Origin: CAYILR01 sp964364175
Lineage (GTDB): Bacteria > Bdellovibrionota > UBA1018
Direction: 5' to 3'
Assembly: GCA_964364175.1 (NCBI GenBank)
Contig: CAYILR010000003.1
Span: 71,703 to 135,702 of the forward strand
DNA: 64,000 nucleotides
Positions 42,709-51,957 of this stretch are shown here, piece after piece. The position numbers and the translations under genes are program-made. Under the pieces are notes generated by a model. The model had not been told where the DNA came from. It made no database searches and was given only the letters and a program-made list of their open reading frames with translations. Every line of letters begins with the position of its first letter. The stretch's first letter is position 1.

Positions 42709-43989
42709 TCACTCAACCCTCTCCAGCCAATCCGAATCAATCACCTCAAATTGAACATCCTCAAGCTTCTCAGACAAATGACAGGTCTTCCATTTCAACT
42801 TAAGCTCAGTAAGCTGGCGTTGAGCTTCACGCTCAGAAAGCGAACCCCATTTCACTTCGGCAACCACAGGCTTACCGCGATGAAAAGGAGAGCTGGGGCA
42901 AACTAAATCAAACTCTGCACCTTGCTCCCAATAACGTGAAGAACTCGGAAAACCACTCCTGATGTAATCTTCAAAAACACCACTCGCAAAGTCCGAAATC
43001 AGCTTCTTCTTTTTAGACAAATCATATTGAGACCACATCACTCGATGAGGGGAATAGACATTAAACCAAAACCGGAGAGCGGGATCAGCGATCTTGTACA
43101 AAACTCTTTTAGTGGACTTATGACTTTCTCCAAATGGAATTTCTTTTCGAATCAGATTTGCGTCCAGAAGCTGCTGAATCAAGCGAGATAAATTGGTCTG
43201 ATTCGTACCGAGTCGCGACGCCATCTCCGAGGGTCGATGCGCCCCGCGACCAATCACCTCGAGCAGATTGACCGCGCTGGCTGTGTCAGTCTTTTCGTCC
43301 CTCATCACACGGTGAGGCTCGTCATCCATATAGGGAGCTGTTGAAAAATAAAGCTCTTCCGCGACATCGACAGATTTCATTTTCACATCTAAGAATTCCC
43401 AATATTTTGGGATCCCGCCCACCATAGAATATTTGCAAAACGTCTCTGAATCGGACTTTTTCCAACCAAAAAGATCACAAAAAGCCGTATAGTTCATAGG
43501 CTTGATTTGGATGATTTTCTGCGCTCTCCCATAAAGAGGGGCCTGTGAATTCAGAAAAACACTATGCATCATTTTTTGGCTGGATCCGCTGAGTATCAAA
43601 AAAACGTCCTCTTTTTTCTTATGATCCCACCATCTTTGGAGAACGCTTGGCAGTGATGGATCTGATTCTACCCAATATGAAAATTCATCAAAAGCCAAGA
43701 AGAGGGGTTTTGTATAAAGCTCCAGCAACTCAAAAAACTCACTCCAGGTTTTGGGGGTAATGTCCGTTTTGAGATGCTGTTTGATATCCTGATAAGCCTG
43801 CTGAATCTGTACTTCCCGTGATGCTTCAATCGCCTGTGTGTAAAATCCACCTTGATGAGAGATCCAGTGCTTGATCAGACGTGTCTTTCCAACTCGTCTG
43901 CGACCATACAAAACCAACATCCCAAATTTTCGGCTTAGTTGATCGAGTTCTTTGAGTTCGTTTTTTCGGTTAACAAAATCTAGCTTCAT
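42709..43989 (-). CDS. AAA ATPase with DUF234-type C-terminal domain
   Basis: 426 residues from the ATG with GAGGA eight bases ahead. Walker A GRRRVGKT (29-36), Walker B FLAFDEFSYW and sensor FLILSGSSQKMM show an archaeal-type AAA ATPase. A winged-helix region (HRPSEMASRLGTNQTNLSRLIQQLLDANLIRKE) and the nuclease-like end (EFDLVC..VVAEVKWGSLS, with D and ExK) follow. Function unknown. It follows two direct repeats of the form AT(A/T)ATGATTGT at 44016-44048. Confidence 0.83.
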   Translation of the reverse strand: MKLDFVNRKNELKELDQLSRKFGMLVLYGRRRVGKTRLIKHWISHQGGFYTQAIEASREVQIQQAYQDIKQHLKTDITPKTWSEFFELLELYTKPLFLAFDEFSYWVESDPSLPSVLQRWWDHKKKEDVFLILSGSSQKMMHSVFLNSQAPLYGRAQKIIQIKPMNYTAFCDLFGWKKSDSETFCKYSMVGGIPKYWEFLDVKMKSVDVAEELYFSTAPYMDDEPHRVMRDEKTDTASAVNLLEVIGRGAHRPSEMASRLGTNQTNLSRLIQQLLDANLIRKEIPFGESHKSTKRVLYKIADPALRFWFNVYSPHRVMWSQYDLSKKKKLISDFASGVFEDYIRSGFPSSSRYWEQGAEFDLVCPSSPFHRGKPVVAEVKWGSLSEREAQRQLTELKLKWKTCHLSEKLEDVQFEVIDSDWLERVE

Positions 43990-44015
43990 AGCAAAGGTCC
44001 TCAAAATATATTATG

Positions 44016-44048
44016 CATGACAATCATTATGTATAACAATCATAATAT
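44016..44048 (-). promoter_or_regulatory. Direct repeats upstream of the AAA ATPase gene
   Basis: On the minus strand ATTATGATTGTT and ATAATGATTGTC repeat with a short AT-rich spacer, 25-60 bases ahead of the start. This could be an operator pair or part of the promoter. Confidence 0.35.
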
Positions 44049-44107
44049 TAAAAACTCGCGACTTCACAATACGATTTGATTTTGACGCAGTTTTTGACCC
44101 CATAAAA

Positions 44108-44142
44108 CAAAAAGGCCGACTCGGTATTCCCAAGTCGGCCCT
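44108..44142 (-). terminator. Terminator of the ribosomal cluster after rplQ
   Basis: On the minus strand GGCCGACT pairs with AGTCGGCC, loop of about 11 bases, followed by TTTTTGTTTT. It lies 28 bases behind the rplQ stop. The other side is also T-rich, so it could work in both directions. Confidence 0.88.
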
Positions 44143-44169
44143 TTAAATTTTTTATTCCCCAACGATAAC

Positions 44170-44766
44170 TTAAGCGCTACCGCCGGCTTTGCTTCCGCCG
44201 CCACCTGCAGCAGGAGTTCTCTTCGCAGCGCCGCCGCCCGAAGCAGCACGGTGTTTACCGCCGCCGCCTTGAACTTTGGACTTGTTGTTGAAGAGTTTAC
44301 GGAATTTGGAGAATGGATCTTTGGGTGTAGCTTCTTTTTTCTCAGCGCCCGCTTCGCCTTCAGCTCCTTCTACAGCAGCTTTGACTTTGCGTTTGCGATC
44401 GATCGGAGGATGATCCACAAGCTCAAGAACAGCCATCTCAGCAGCATCGCCCCAACGACGATCAGAGAGCTTCAATACGCGAGTGTATCCACCTGCGCGC
44501 TCTTTGTAGCGTTCTGCCAAGGTGCTAAAAAGCTTCTTCACCACTTCTTCGTCGCGAGTTCTAGCGAAAGCCAGACGGCGAGTATTCAGGGTGTTCTTTT
44601 TGCCCAAGGTGATCAAACGATCAACCACTCGGCGTGTTTCTTTTGCCTTTTGAAGTGTGGTCACGATTTGTTCTTGCAACACCACTGAGTTTGCAATGTT
44701 TTTGAACATAGCAACTCTGTGCGAAGTGTTTCTACCAAACTTACGACCATCTACACCGTGTCTCAT
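44170..44766 (-). CDS. rplQ: Ribosomal protein L17
   Basis: 198 residues; about 125 are the normal L17 (MRHGVDGRKFGRNTSHRVAMFKNIANSVV ... GDAAEMAVLELVDH). The remaining 70 form a Lys/Gly/Ala-rich tail (ending AAGGGGSKAGGSA). L17 is at the exit tunnel of the large subunit. Last gene of the alpha operon, with a terminator behind it. Confidence 0.97.
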   Translation of the reverse strand: MRHGVDGRKFGRNTSHRVAMFKNIANSVVLQEQIVTTLQKAKETRRVVDRLITLGKKNTLNTRRLAFARTRDEEVVKKLFSTLAERYKERAGGYTRVLKLSDRRWGDAAEMAVLELVDHPPIDRKRKVKAAVEGAEGEAGAEKKEATPKDPFSKFRKLFNNKSKVQGGGGKHRAASGGGAAKRTPAAGGGGSKAGGSA

Positions 44767-44802
44767 ATCAAATTCCTAACTGCTAACTCTAGTTCTTAGA
44801 GC

Positions 44803-45882
44803 TTACGCTTCATCATCAAAATCGTCGTCGCCTTCGTCTTCGCCCTCAGCCTTATTGGCCAAGCGACTTTCGTCCGCTTCTGAATCTGCTGCTTTATGCG
44901 GCTGACTTGGAGCTACGAAGCCATCCAGCTTCATTCCCAGGCTCAATCCCATTTCTTGGAGGATATCTTTGATTTCGTTCAAAGACTTGCGTCCGAAGTT
45001 TTTGGTTTTGAGCATTTCGTTTTCGGTTTTTTGAACCAATTCGTGGATGTACTTGATGTTGGCGTTTTGCAAACAGTTTGCGGAACGCACAGACAATTCC
45101 AATTCTTCCACAGAACGATACAAATTCGGATTGAACTGAGGAGAACGATCATCACTCGTTTGAGTCATGGCTTCTGGTTCTTCTTCGAAGTTCAAGAAAA
45201 CAGACAATTGGTCTTTCAGGATTTTGGATCCCAAAGCCACTGCATCTTCGGGCTTCACGGAACCATCGGTCCAGACTTCCATCGTCAGTTTATCAAAGTC
45301 GGTTTTTTGGCCAACGCGGCTTTGGGTCACAGTGTAGTTGATTCGTCGAATCGGCGAAAAGAAACTATCCACTGGAATCCAGCCCACAGGCATGTCTTCT
45401 TTTTTGTTCGTTTCAGCAGGCTGATATCCACGGCCACGAGCGACTTTGACTTCTACACGGAGTTTTCCGCCTTTTCCCAAAGTAGCGATGTGTTGATCTG
45501 GGTTCAAAACACGAACGTGCTCAGAAACCACGATATCAGAAGCTTTCACAGTGCCCGGACCCGACTTCTCAATGACTACAGTCGTTTCCTCAGTAAACAG
45601 AACAAAACGAACTTCTTTCAAGTTCAAAATGATTTCAGCAACGTCTTCGGTCACATCAGGAATCGCTGTGAACTCATGCAGAGAGGTATCGAACTTCACG
45701 GATACGATTGCAGCCCCTTGCAGAGAGGACAACATTACTCGTCGCAAAGAGTTCCCTAGAGTCAGACCGAAGCCGCGCTCCAAGGGTTTTGCGATGAATT
45801 TTCCGTAGGACGACGTGAGACTTTCTTTGTCTACATCGAGTGCCTTCGGCTTAATCAGATCACGCCAGTTCTTTTCAATCAT
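44803..45882 (-). CDS. rpoA: RNA polymerase alpha subunit
   Basis: 359 residues, about 30 more than usual. The N-terminal assembly domain is normal (GFGLTLGNSLRRVMLSSLQGAAI) and the C-terminal DNA-binding domain is intact (VEELELSVRSANCLQNANIKYIHELV, KNFGRKSLNEIKDILQEMGLSLGM). An acidic tail (EDEGDDDFDDEA) follows. Between rpsD and rplQ as in the standard alpha operon. Confidence 0.98.
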   Translation of the reverse strand: MIEKNWRDLIKPKALDVDKESLTSSYGKFIAKPLERGFGLTLGNSLRRVMLSSLQGAAIVSVKFDTSLHEFTAIPDVTEDVAEIILNLKEVRFVLFTEETTVVIEKSGPGTVKASDIVVSEHVRVLNPDQHIATLGKGGKLRVEVKVARGRGYQPAETNKKEDMPVGWIPVDSFFSPIRRINYTVTQSRVGQKTDFDKLTMEVWTDGSVKPEDAVALGSKILKDQLSVFLNFEEEPEAMTQTSDDRSPQFNPNLYRSVEELELSVRSANCLQNANIKYIHELVQKTENEMLKTKNFGRKSLNEIKDILQEMGLSLGMKLDGFVAPSQPHKAADSEADESRLANKAEGEDEGDDDFDDEA

Positions 45883-45943
45883 GATGCTTTCTCCTGAGTA
45901 CTTTTTACGAATACTAATTTAGTTATTTTTTAAAATTAATAAC

Positions 45944-46570
45944 CTATTTTGAATACAACTCAACAACCATTCGCTCTTCCATCGGCGCAGTGACATCATC
46001 ACGCGATGGCAAATCCCGAATTCGGGCTTTGAGTTGAGCAGCTTCGAGCTCCAACCATTGTGGAATTTCACGACGCTTTACGGCTTCAATCGCACCGTTG
46101 ATGCGTGCAACTCCGCGGCTCTTCTCACGAATCTCAACCATATCCCCTTTTTCCACGAGGTAAGAAGGAATGTTGACTCGTTTGCCATTCACCAAGAAGT
46201 GTCCATGTCGAACCAACTGGCGCGCTTCTGAGCGGGAATTTGCAAACCCCGAACGATAGGCCACATTGTCCAAACGTCTTTCGAGCATGCTGATCAAGTT
46301 GGCACCGGTGATGCCTTTGGTTCGATCTGCTTTTTCGAATACGCTGCGGAATTGTTTTTCCATCAGGCCGTACATTCTTTTGATTTTTTGCTTTTCACGA
46401 AGCTGTAAACCGTACTCAGAGAACTTGATACGGCCTTGGCCATGTTGCCCAGGCGGATAACCACGACGCTCGAACGCGCACTTATCCGTGTAGCAACGAT
46501 CGCCCTTCAAAAAGAGCTTTTGATTTTCACGGCGACAAAGCCGACAAACTGAACCACAATCACGTGCCAT
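45944..46570 (-). CDS. rpsD: Ribosomal protein S4
   Basis: 208 residues, normal length. The N-terminus keeps zinc-site cysteines (CGSVCRLCRRE, then CYTDKC), the C+ form. The S4 RNA-binding domain is seen at LERRLDNVAYRSGFANSRSEARQLVRHGHFLVNGKRVNIPSY. S4 starts 30S assembly and often represses its own operon by a leader RNA. It lies five bases behind rpsK. Confidence 0.97.
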   Translation of the reverse strand: MARDCGSVCRLCRRENQKLFLKGDRCYTDKCAFERRGYPPGQHGQGRIKFSEYGLQLREKQKIKRMYGLMEKQFRSVFEKADRTKGITGANLISMLERRLDNVAYRSGFANSRSEARQLVRHGHFLVNGKRVNIPSYLVEKGDMVEIREKSRGVARINGAIEAVKRREIPQWLELEAAQLKARIRDLPSRDDVTAPMEERMVVELYSK

Positions 46571-46575
46571 ACTGA

Positions 46576-47052
46576 TTAAACCCTTCTACGCTTCGGAGGA
46601 CGACATCCGTTATGAGGGATGGGAGTCGTGTCTTCAATATAGGTTACCCTCAAGCCAGCGGAAGAAATTGCGCGCAGAGCCGATTCACGACCTGCACCCG
46701 GACCACTGACAAAAACTTGAACGCTGCGAACACCATTGTCCGCTGCTTTGCGAGCTGCATCTTCAGCAGCTACCTGTGCAGCAAACGGAGTGTTCTTACG
46801 TGAGCCTTTGAATCCTTTACCACCAGCACTTGCCCAGCAAATGGCGTTCCCCATTGCGTCGGTCACGGTGATAATAGTGTTATTAAATGTGGAAAGAATA
46901 TAAAAATTGCCGTTAGCAACGTTCTTCTTGCCTTTTTTGATCTTACGAACTGCATCAGTACCTGCTGCAACAACATCGCCTTTGACTTCTGTCTTAGGAG
47001 CTTCTGTTTTTGCGCTTTCTTGTTTAACTTCGCTCTGTTTTACTTCAGACAT
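46576..47052 (-). CDS. rpsK: Ribosomal protein S11
   Basis: 158 residues. The first 40 (SEVKQSEVKQESAKTEAPKT...) are a Lys/Glu-rich extension; the conserved part begins at VANGNFYILSTFNNTIITVTD and ends GCRPPKRRRV. S11 is in the platform of the 30S subunit. One base separates it from rpsM. Confidence 0.96.
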   Translation of the reverse strand: MSEVKQSEVKQESAKTEAPKTEVKGDVVAAGTDAVRKIKKGKKNVANGNFYILSTFNNTIITVTDAMGNAICWASAGGKGFKGSRKNTPFAAQVAAEDAARKAADNGVRSVQVFVSGPGAGRESALRAISSAGLRVTYIEDTTPIPHNGCRPPKRRRV

Positions 47053-47053
47053 A

Positions 47054-47437
47054 TTACTTCATCGCTTTCACTGATTTTTTACCAGCAATTGCCACTGCAG
47101 GACCTTTACGAGTTCTGGCATTGGAATGGGTTCTTTGACCACGGACCGGCAAGCCTTTGCGATGGCGAACACCGCGATAGCAACCCAAGTCCACAAGACG
47201 TTTGATGTTCAGGCTGACTTCTCGACGAAGGTCACCCTCTACTTTGTAAGCTCTTTCTAAAATTTCACGAATCTTAGCCACTTCAACTTCCGATAATTCA
47301 TCGGAGTTACGACTCAAAGGAATCGATGCTTCAGTCAAGATGCGTTTGGAAATATTTTTCCCGATCCCATAGATATAGGTCAGGGCTACTTCCATTCTTT
47401 TGTTCCGAGGTAAATCTACGCCAGCGATACGAGCCAC
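47054..47437 (-). CDS. rpsM: Ribosomal protein S13
   Basis: 127 residues from a GTG. Family pattern is complete: ARIAGVDLPRNKRMEVALTYIYGIG, LRREVSLNIKRLVDLGCYRGVRHRKGLPVRGQRT. It contacts the 50S subunit and the P-site tRNA. It has a slightly longer C-terminal end than usual. Confidence 0.97.
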   Translation of the reverse strand: MARIAGVDLPRNKRMEVALTYIYGIGKNISKRILTEASIPLSRNSDELSEVEVAKIREILERAYKVEGDLRREVSLNIKRLVDLGCYRGVRHRKGLPVRGQRTHSNARTRKGPAVAIAGKKSVKAMK

Positions 47438-47453
47438 TTGTCAGTCCTTTCTC

Positions 47454-47567
47454 TTAGCCTTGTCTTTGTTTATGACGGGGGTTATCGCAAATCACTCTCA
47501 CCACCCCGCGGCGGCGGATCACTTTGCACTTATCACAAATCTTTTTAACCGATGCTCTAACTTTCAT
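47454..47567 (-). CDS. rpmJ: Ribosomal protein L36
   Basis: 37 residues read directly from the minus strand: MKVRASVKKICDKCKVIRRR and on to HKQRQG. The zinc ligands C-x2-C...C...H are kept. A ribosome site GGAAAG is seven bases ahead of the ATG. Between infA and rpsM, its standard place. Confidence 0.96.
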   Translation of the reverse strand: MKVRASVKKICDKCKVIRRRGVVRVICDNPRHKQRQG

Positions 47568-47589
47568 TTTCTTTCCTTCTGCTTACTAC

Positions 47590-47808
47590 TTACTTCACTC
47601 GGTAAGTAATTCTCCCGCGGGTCAAATCGTAGGGAGACATTTCTACCGTCACTTTGTCACCTGGGAGAATTTTAATGTAATGCATTCGCATTTTTCCGGA
47701 AATATGCGCCAGAATTTTATGCCCGTTGGGTAGCTCTACTTTAAACATCGCGTTTGGCAGAGGCTCAATCACGGTTCCTTCAATCTGAATCGCATCTTCT
47801 TTCGACAT
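47590..47808 (-). CDS. infA: Translation initiation factor IF-1
   Basis: 72 residues, the standard length. One OB-fold: AIQIEGTVIEPLPNAMFKVELPNGHKILAHISGKMRMHYIKILPGDKV. It binds the A site of the 30S subunit during initiation. Between map and rpmJ. Confidence 0.98.
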   Translation of the reverse strand: MSKEDAIQIEGTVIEPLPNAMFKVELPNGHKILAHISGKMRMHYIKILPGDKVTVEMSPYDLTRGRITYRVK

Positions 47809-47866
47809 ATTTTCCGTACTCTAAAAAAGCTCCTTATTAAACAAATTCTATTCAATACTCTTCTAT

Positions 47867-48622
47867 TTACTCAGGACAAACCGTGAGAATCTCAGGTTCA
47901 CCCTTCGTTATGGCAATCGTGTGCTCAAAATGAGCCGAAAGCGAACGATCCCTAGTTACCGCTGTCCACCCGTCACTCAAAACCTTGACGTCCGGGCGTC
48001 CAATATTCACCATGGGCTCGATTGCGATTACCATTCCAGCTTTCAAGGGGATACCTTTCCCTTGAGTTCCGAAATTAGGAACCGACGGCTCTTCGTGCAA
48101 AGCACGACCTATGCCATGACCGACGAACTCACGTACCACGCTGTAGCCAAAGCTTTCAACATAATTCTGCACGGCGTGACCAATATCCGAGACCCTTTTT
48201 CCCTCGTGGCATTGCTCGATGCCCTTCATCAGACTTTCCTGAGTGACTTTCATCAGTTGAGTGGCCTGTGCAGAGACTTTGCCCACAGCTACAGTCTTGG
48301 CTGAATCTCCATACCAACCCTCAAAAATGGTCCCAAAATCGAGTCCAACAATATCCCCTTCCTGCAAAACACGCCTTTTATTGGGGATTCCATGCACAAC
48401 CTCATCATTGACTGAAATACAGACCGTTGAAGGGAACCCTCGATAGCCTTTAAATGCTGGTTTTACACCCAATTCCTTGCAGCGTTTTTCAGCATATTCA
48501 TCCAAATCTCCTGTGCTCATGCCGGGGGTGACTCGCTTCTCTAATTCGACCAAAATCCGCGCTACCGCTTGGCAAGCAACGCGCATTTTTGCAATTTCCT
48601 CTTGAGTCTTGAGAGTAATCAT
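47867..48622 (-). CDS. map: Methionine aminopeptidase, type I
   Basis: 251 residues. Removes the initiator methionine. Metal ligands are visible in order: GLDFGTIFEGWYGDSAKT (two Asp), GHGIGRALHEEPSVPNFG (His), IAIEPMVN (Glu) and AHFEHTIAI (Glu). No N-terminal zinc extension. 13 bases behind adk. Confidence 0.97.
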   Translation of the reverse strand: MITLKTQEEIAKMRVACQAVARILVELEKRVTPGMSTGDLDEYAEKRCKELGVKPAFKGYRGFPSTVCISVNDEVVHGIPNKRRVLQEGDIVGLDFGTIFEGWYGDSAKTVAVGKVSAQATQLMKVTQESLMKGIEQCHEGKRVSDIGHAVQNYVESFGYSVVREFVGHGIGRALHEEPSVPNFGTQGKGIPLKAGMVIAIEPMVNIGRPDVKVLSDGWTAVTRDRSLSAHFEHTIAITKGEPEILTVCPE

Positions 48623-48635
48623 TTCAGCGCCTCTG

Positions 48636-49277
48636 TCATTTCAATGCCAATTCAACCTGTTTTTGAACATCAGCCATGCTCTGAGTTGCATCGATTTCTC
48701 GGAGAATATTTTTTTTGCGATAATATTCTGCAACTGGCGCGGTTTGCGCATGATAAACACCAATTCTTTTTTGAATCACTTCGACTTGATCATCGTCTCG
48801 ATGAGTCAGGGGCGAGCCGCACTGATCACAAACGCCCTCTTTTTTCGAGGGAGAAGAGGTCACGTGATACATCGCTCCACATTTTACACAAGTACGGCGA
48901 CCCGACAATCGCGCAACTAATTCTTGATCTGGAATTTTAAAAAAAACAACTCGCTCAATTTTTTTTGAATTTTTATTTAATAATTCATCCAAAGCTTCCG
49001 CTTGCACAGCGGTGCGAGGAAATCCATCCAAAATAAATCCGCTCGCACAATCAGCTTGCTGGCTGCGCTCACGAATCAAACCAATGACCACAGCATCCGG
49101 AACAAGCCCGCCTTGATCCATGAATGACTTAGCTTCTTTCCCCAGTTGTGTTCCGGCAGAAATAGCTGAACGCAGCATATCGCCCGTCGAAAGCTGCGGC
49201 CACTTTTTCTCTCCAGTAATCCGCTTGGCCTGAGTGCCTTTGCCTGATCCTGGGGGACCGAGGAAAATAATGTTCAT
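48636..49277 (-). CDS. adk: Adenylate kinase
   Basis: 213 residues, long-lid form. P-loop GPPGSGKGTQA, LIRERSQQADCASGFILDGFPRT, and a zinc-binding lid with C-x2-C...C-x2-C (CVKCGAMYHV, CDQCGSP). Start overlaps the secY stop by four bases (ATGA). Confidence 0.97.
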   Translation of the reverse strand: MNIIFLGPPGSGKGTQAKRITGEKKWPQLSTGDMLRSAISAGTQLGKEAKSFMDQGGLVPDAVVIGLIRERSQQADCASGFILDGFPRTAVQAEALDELLNKNSKKIERVVFFKIPDQELVARLSGRRTCVKCGAMYHVTSSPSKKEGVCDQCGSPLTHRDDDQVEVIQKRIGVYHAQTAPVAEYYRKKNILREIDATQSMADVQKQVELALK

Positions 49278-50578
49278 GTATAGGCCGCCCGACCCTTCAC
49301 ACGAGTGTGCTTCATGAAACCTTCGTAGTTACGGCTCAACAAGAATGTCTCAACCTGAGCGACCGTATCCAAAGCCACGCCGACCAGAATCAAGATACTG
49401 GTTCCACCAAAATAAAATGGAACTTTCAGCGTCTGAGTGAAAAGAGTCGGCAAAACGCAAATTGCAGAAATGTACACCGCTCCACCTAGAGTAATCCGGG
49501 ACAAAACATAGTCGATGTAATCTGCAGTAGGCTTTCCGGGACGAATTCCAGGGATAAATCCACCGTATTTTTTGAGATTATCCGCTACGTCTTCCGTTTT
49601 AAACGCAACTGCTGTGTAAAAATAGCAGAAAAACACGATCAAACTGACAAACATGATCTCATACAGCAATGCACCCGGTTGAAGTTGAGAAGTAATTTTT
49701 TGTAACCATCCAGCATGGACAAAAGTCGCAAAAGTGGCAGGGAACATAATCAAAGACGAAGCGAAAATAGGAGGAATCACGCCCGATGTATTGACCTTCA
49801 AAGGCAAGTGCGTATTCTGACCGCCATAGACTTTACGCCCCACAATTCGCTTTGCATATTGAACAGGAATTCTCCTTGCCCCACGTTCGATAAAAATAAT
49901 GATAAAGAACGTTCCAGCTGCGAGTGCGCCGAAAAGCAAGATTTTGAAAAAGCTCAATTCACCCGAACGATACAGGCTGAATGCGCTTCCAATTCCAGAG
50001 GGAATGCGTGCTGCAATCCCAGCAAAAATCAAAAGCGAAATTCCGTTTCCGATTCCACGCTCAGAAATTTGTTCGCCCAGCCACATCAAAAAGATGGTAC
50101 CGGCTGATAATGTAATCGTGGTCAAAACCCGAAACGCCCAGCCCGGATGCGTCACCACCGGGGGTTGAGCATAATGCTCCAAGCCCGCAGCAATGGAATA
50201 TCCTTGAATAATACAAAGCAACACAGCTCCATACCGGGTATATTGCGTGATCTTTTTTCGGCCTTGCTCACCTTCTTTTTGAAGATCACCTAGATAAGGC
50301 CACACCACTGTCAGCAACTGAAAAATAATTGAGCTGCTGATATAAGGGGCAACTCCCAGAGCAAAAATACTGAAGCGCTCAAGAGCTCCACCCGAAAACA
50401 AGTTGAACCACCCAAAGATGGTGCCTTTCATATTGGCAAAAACAGCCTGGAGCGCTGCGCCGTCCACACCGGGAGTCGGAATATGCACACCGATCCGGTA
50501 CACAGCCAACACCCCTAAAGTGAAAAGAATTCGTTTACGAAGCTCTTCGATTTTAACTAAGCCGCCGATTCCAGACAT
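49274..50578 (-). CDS. secY: Protein translocase subunit SecY
   Basis: 434 residues with ten membrane segments. Conserved: RILFTLGVLAVYRIGVHIPTPGVD, LGVAPYISSSIIFQLL, IVGRKVYGGQNTHLPLKVNTSGVIPPIFA and FIPGIRPGKPTADYIDYVLSRITLGGA. It forms the channel for Sec-dependent export, which the many secreted proteins of the window would use. 60 bp behind rplO. Confidence 0.98.
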   Translation of the reverse strand: MSGIGGLVKIEELRKRILFTLGVLAVYRIGVHIPTPGVDGAALQAVFANMKGTIFGWFNLFSGGALERFSIFALGVAPYISSSIIFQLLTVVWPYLGDLQKEGEQGRKKITQYTRYGAVLLCIIQGYSIAAGLEHYAQPPVVTHPGWAFRVLTTITLSAGTIFLMWLGEQISERGIGNGISLLIFAGIAARIPSGIGSAFSLYRSGELSFFKILLFGALAAGTFFIIIFIERGARRIPVQYAKRIVGRKVYGGQNTHLPLKVNTSGVIPPIFASSLIMFPATFATFVHAGWLQKITSQLQPGALLYEIMFVSLIVFFCYFYTAVAFKTEDVADNLKKYGGFIPGIRPGKPTADYIDYVLSRITLGGAVYISAICVLPTLFTQTLKVPFYFGGTSILILVGVALDTVAQVETFLLSRNYEGFMKHTRVKGRAAYT

Positions 50579-50638
50579 CGTTTACCCCTCGCCCTATTCC
50601 GGCCAGTAAACTACCTGGTCTATACGGGCTGTTGTGAA

Positions 50639-51163
50639 TTACTTCTTTTTGCCTTTAGGCTTCTGAGCTTTTTCTTTCTTGTACTCTTCCAAACGCTCAG
50701 CGCGCAAGCTTGGCATGACTAAAATTTCTACGGTGCCGCCCGCTGCTTGGATTTTCTCCAAAGCGGATGGGCTGACTTTGTGGGCTTTGATTTTCAGCGC
50801 TTTTTTCAATTCGCCTGTTCCCAAAACCACCAATTGCTCATGACGACCTTTGACAACGCCTGATTTACGCAAGGTTTCGAGAGAAATATCAGTTCCACCC
50901 AATTCCAATCGATTCAAATCACCCACATTGATGATGGCGCGATCCACACGTGTGAAATTAGTGAAGCCTCGTTTTGGCAACCGACGATACAAAGGCATCT
51001 GACCGCCTTCGAAGCCAGCGCGAGACACGCCGCCCGAACGAGCCAATTGACCTTTGTCCCCTTTACCGGCTGTGGGTCCATGTCCCGATCCCGAACCGCG
51101 TCCAAGACGCTTTGAGTAGTGATTCGATCCTGGTTGTGCTTTGATCGTATTGAGTGTCAGCAT
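50639..51163 (-). CDS. rplO: Ribosomal protein L15
   Basis: 174 residues, about 30 over the usual, with a Lys-rich C-terminus (EYKKEKAQKPKGKKK). Normal start LNTIKAQPGSNHYSKRLGRGSGSGHG and MPLYRRLPKRGFTNF. Late-assembly protein of the 50S subunit. Confidence 0.97.
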   Translation of the reverse strand: MLTLNTIKAQPGSNHYSKRLGRGSGSGHGPTAGKGDKGQLARSGGVSRAGFEGGQMPLYRRLPKRGFTNFTRVDRAIINVGDLNRLELGGTDISLETLRKSGVVKGRHEQLVVLGTGELKKALKIKAHKVSPSALEKIQAAGGTVEILVMPSLRAERLEEYKKEKAQKPKGKKK

Positions 51164-51190
51164 AAATTCTTCCGCTATCTTTCTGCCCGA

Positions 51191-51388
51191 CTACCGGGTC
51201 TCGCTCACAATATCTAACAGGTGAATGACCCCTTTGATCATTCCACGAACCGAAGAGGTGTTCTCCAGAGTTCTTTCTTGATGTCTTTTTTTCAATCCCA
51301 ATCCACGAACCGTAGCACGCTGAACGGGGTTGCACCCAATGGTGCTTTTCTTCAACCGAATCGTAATCTGTTTTTTTCCTACTGCCAT
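51191..51388 (-). CDS. rpmD: Ribosomal protein L30
   Basis: 65 residues. IRLKKSTIGCNPVQRATVRGLGLKKRHQE is the typical L30 stretch and VRGMIKGVIHLL its end. Between rpsE and rplO as usual. Confidence 0.95.
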   Translation of the reverse strand: MAVGKKQITIRLKKSTIGCNPVQRATVRGLGLKKRHQERTLENTSSVRGMIKGVIHLLDIVSETR

Positions 51389-51412
51389 GGTCCGTTCCTC
51401 TTTAAACTACTG

Positions 51413-51940
51413 TTACATGATCTCGCCGACCGTTTTTCCACGGCCTTTTGCGATCTCACTGAAATGTTTCAATTGTTTCAATCCATCCAAAGTCGCGCGA
51501 ACGACGTTGTGTGGGTTATCCCGACGCAATGATTTCGTCAGGATGTTTTTCACTCCAGCAACTTCCATAATTGCACGTACAGAGGAGCTTGCGATAATCC
51601 CAGTTCCTTCTGGAGCTGGCTTCATCAGCACTTGGCTTGCACCAAAGTGTCCCAAAACATCATGAGGAATCGTGGTTCCTTCAAGAGTCACCTTAATCAG
51701 ATTCTTCTTGGCCTGCTTCCCTGCTTTTTTAATCGCTTCTGGAACTTCGCCTGCTTTACCCAAGCCGACTCCGACTTGGCCTTTTTTATCGCCTACGACC
51801 ACAATTGCAGCAAAACTGAAACGGCGTCCGCCTTTGACTACTTTTGCGCAACGATTGATGTGAATCACCTTGTCTTCGAACTCAGACTCTTCTTGTTGCG
51901 GGCGGCCTTGTTGGCGATTATTGGGTTGTCCTTTTTGCAT
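51413..51940 (-). CDS. rpsE: Ribosomal protein S5
   Basis: 175 residues. Short Gln/Arg-rich lead, then VIHINRCAKVVKGGRRFSFAAIVVVGDKKGQVGVGLGKAGEVPEAI and PEGTGIIASSSVRAIMEVAGVKNILTKSLRRDNPHNVVRAT. Important for decoding accuracy. Confidence 0.97.
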   Translation of the reverse strand: MQKGQPNNRQQGRPQQEESEFEDKVIHINRCAKVVKGGRRFSFAAIVVVGDKKGQVGVGLGKAGEVPEAIKKAGKQAKKNLIKVTLEGTTIPHDVLGHFGASQVLMKPAPEGTGIIASSSVRAIMEVAGVKNILTKSLRRDNPHNVVRATLDGLKQLKHFSEIAKGRGKTVGEIM

Positions 51941-51957
51941 ATTTTTATCCTTTAATC

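Noticed and set aside
44896..45759. 287-codon plus-strand frame opposite rpoA
   Set aside because: Complement of a highly conserved gene; no domain and Phe/His-rich composition typical of an antisense shadow.
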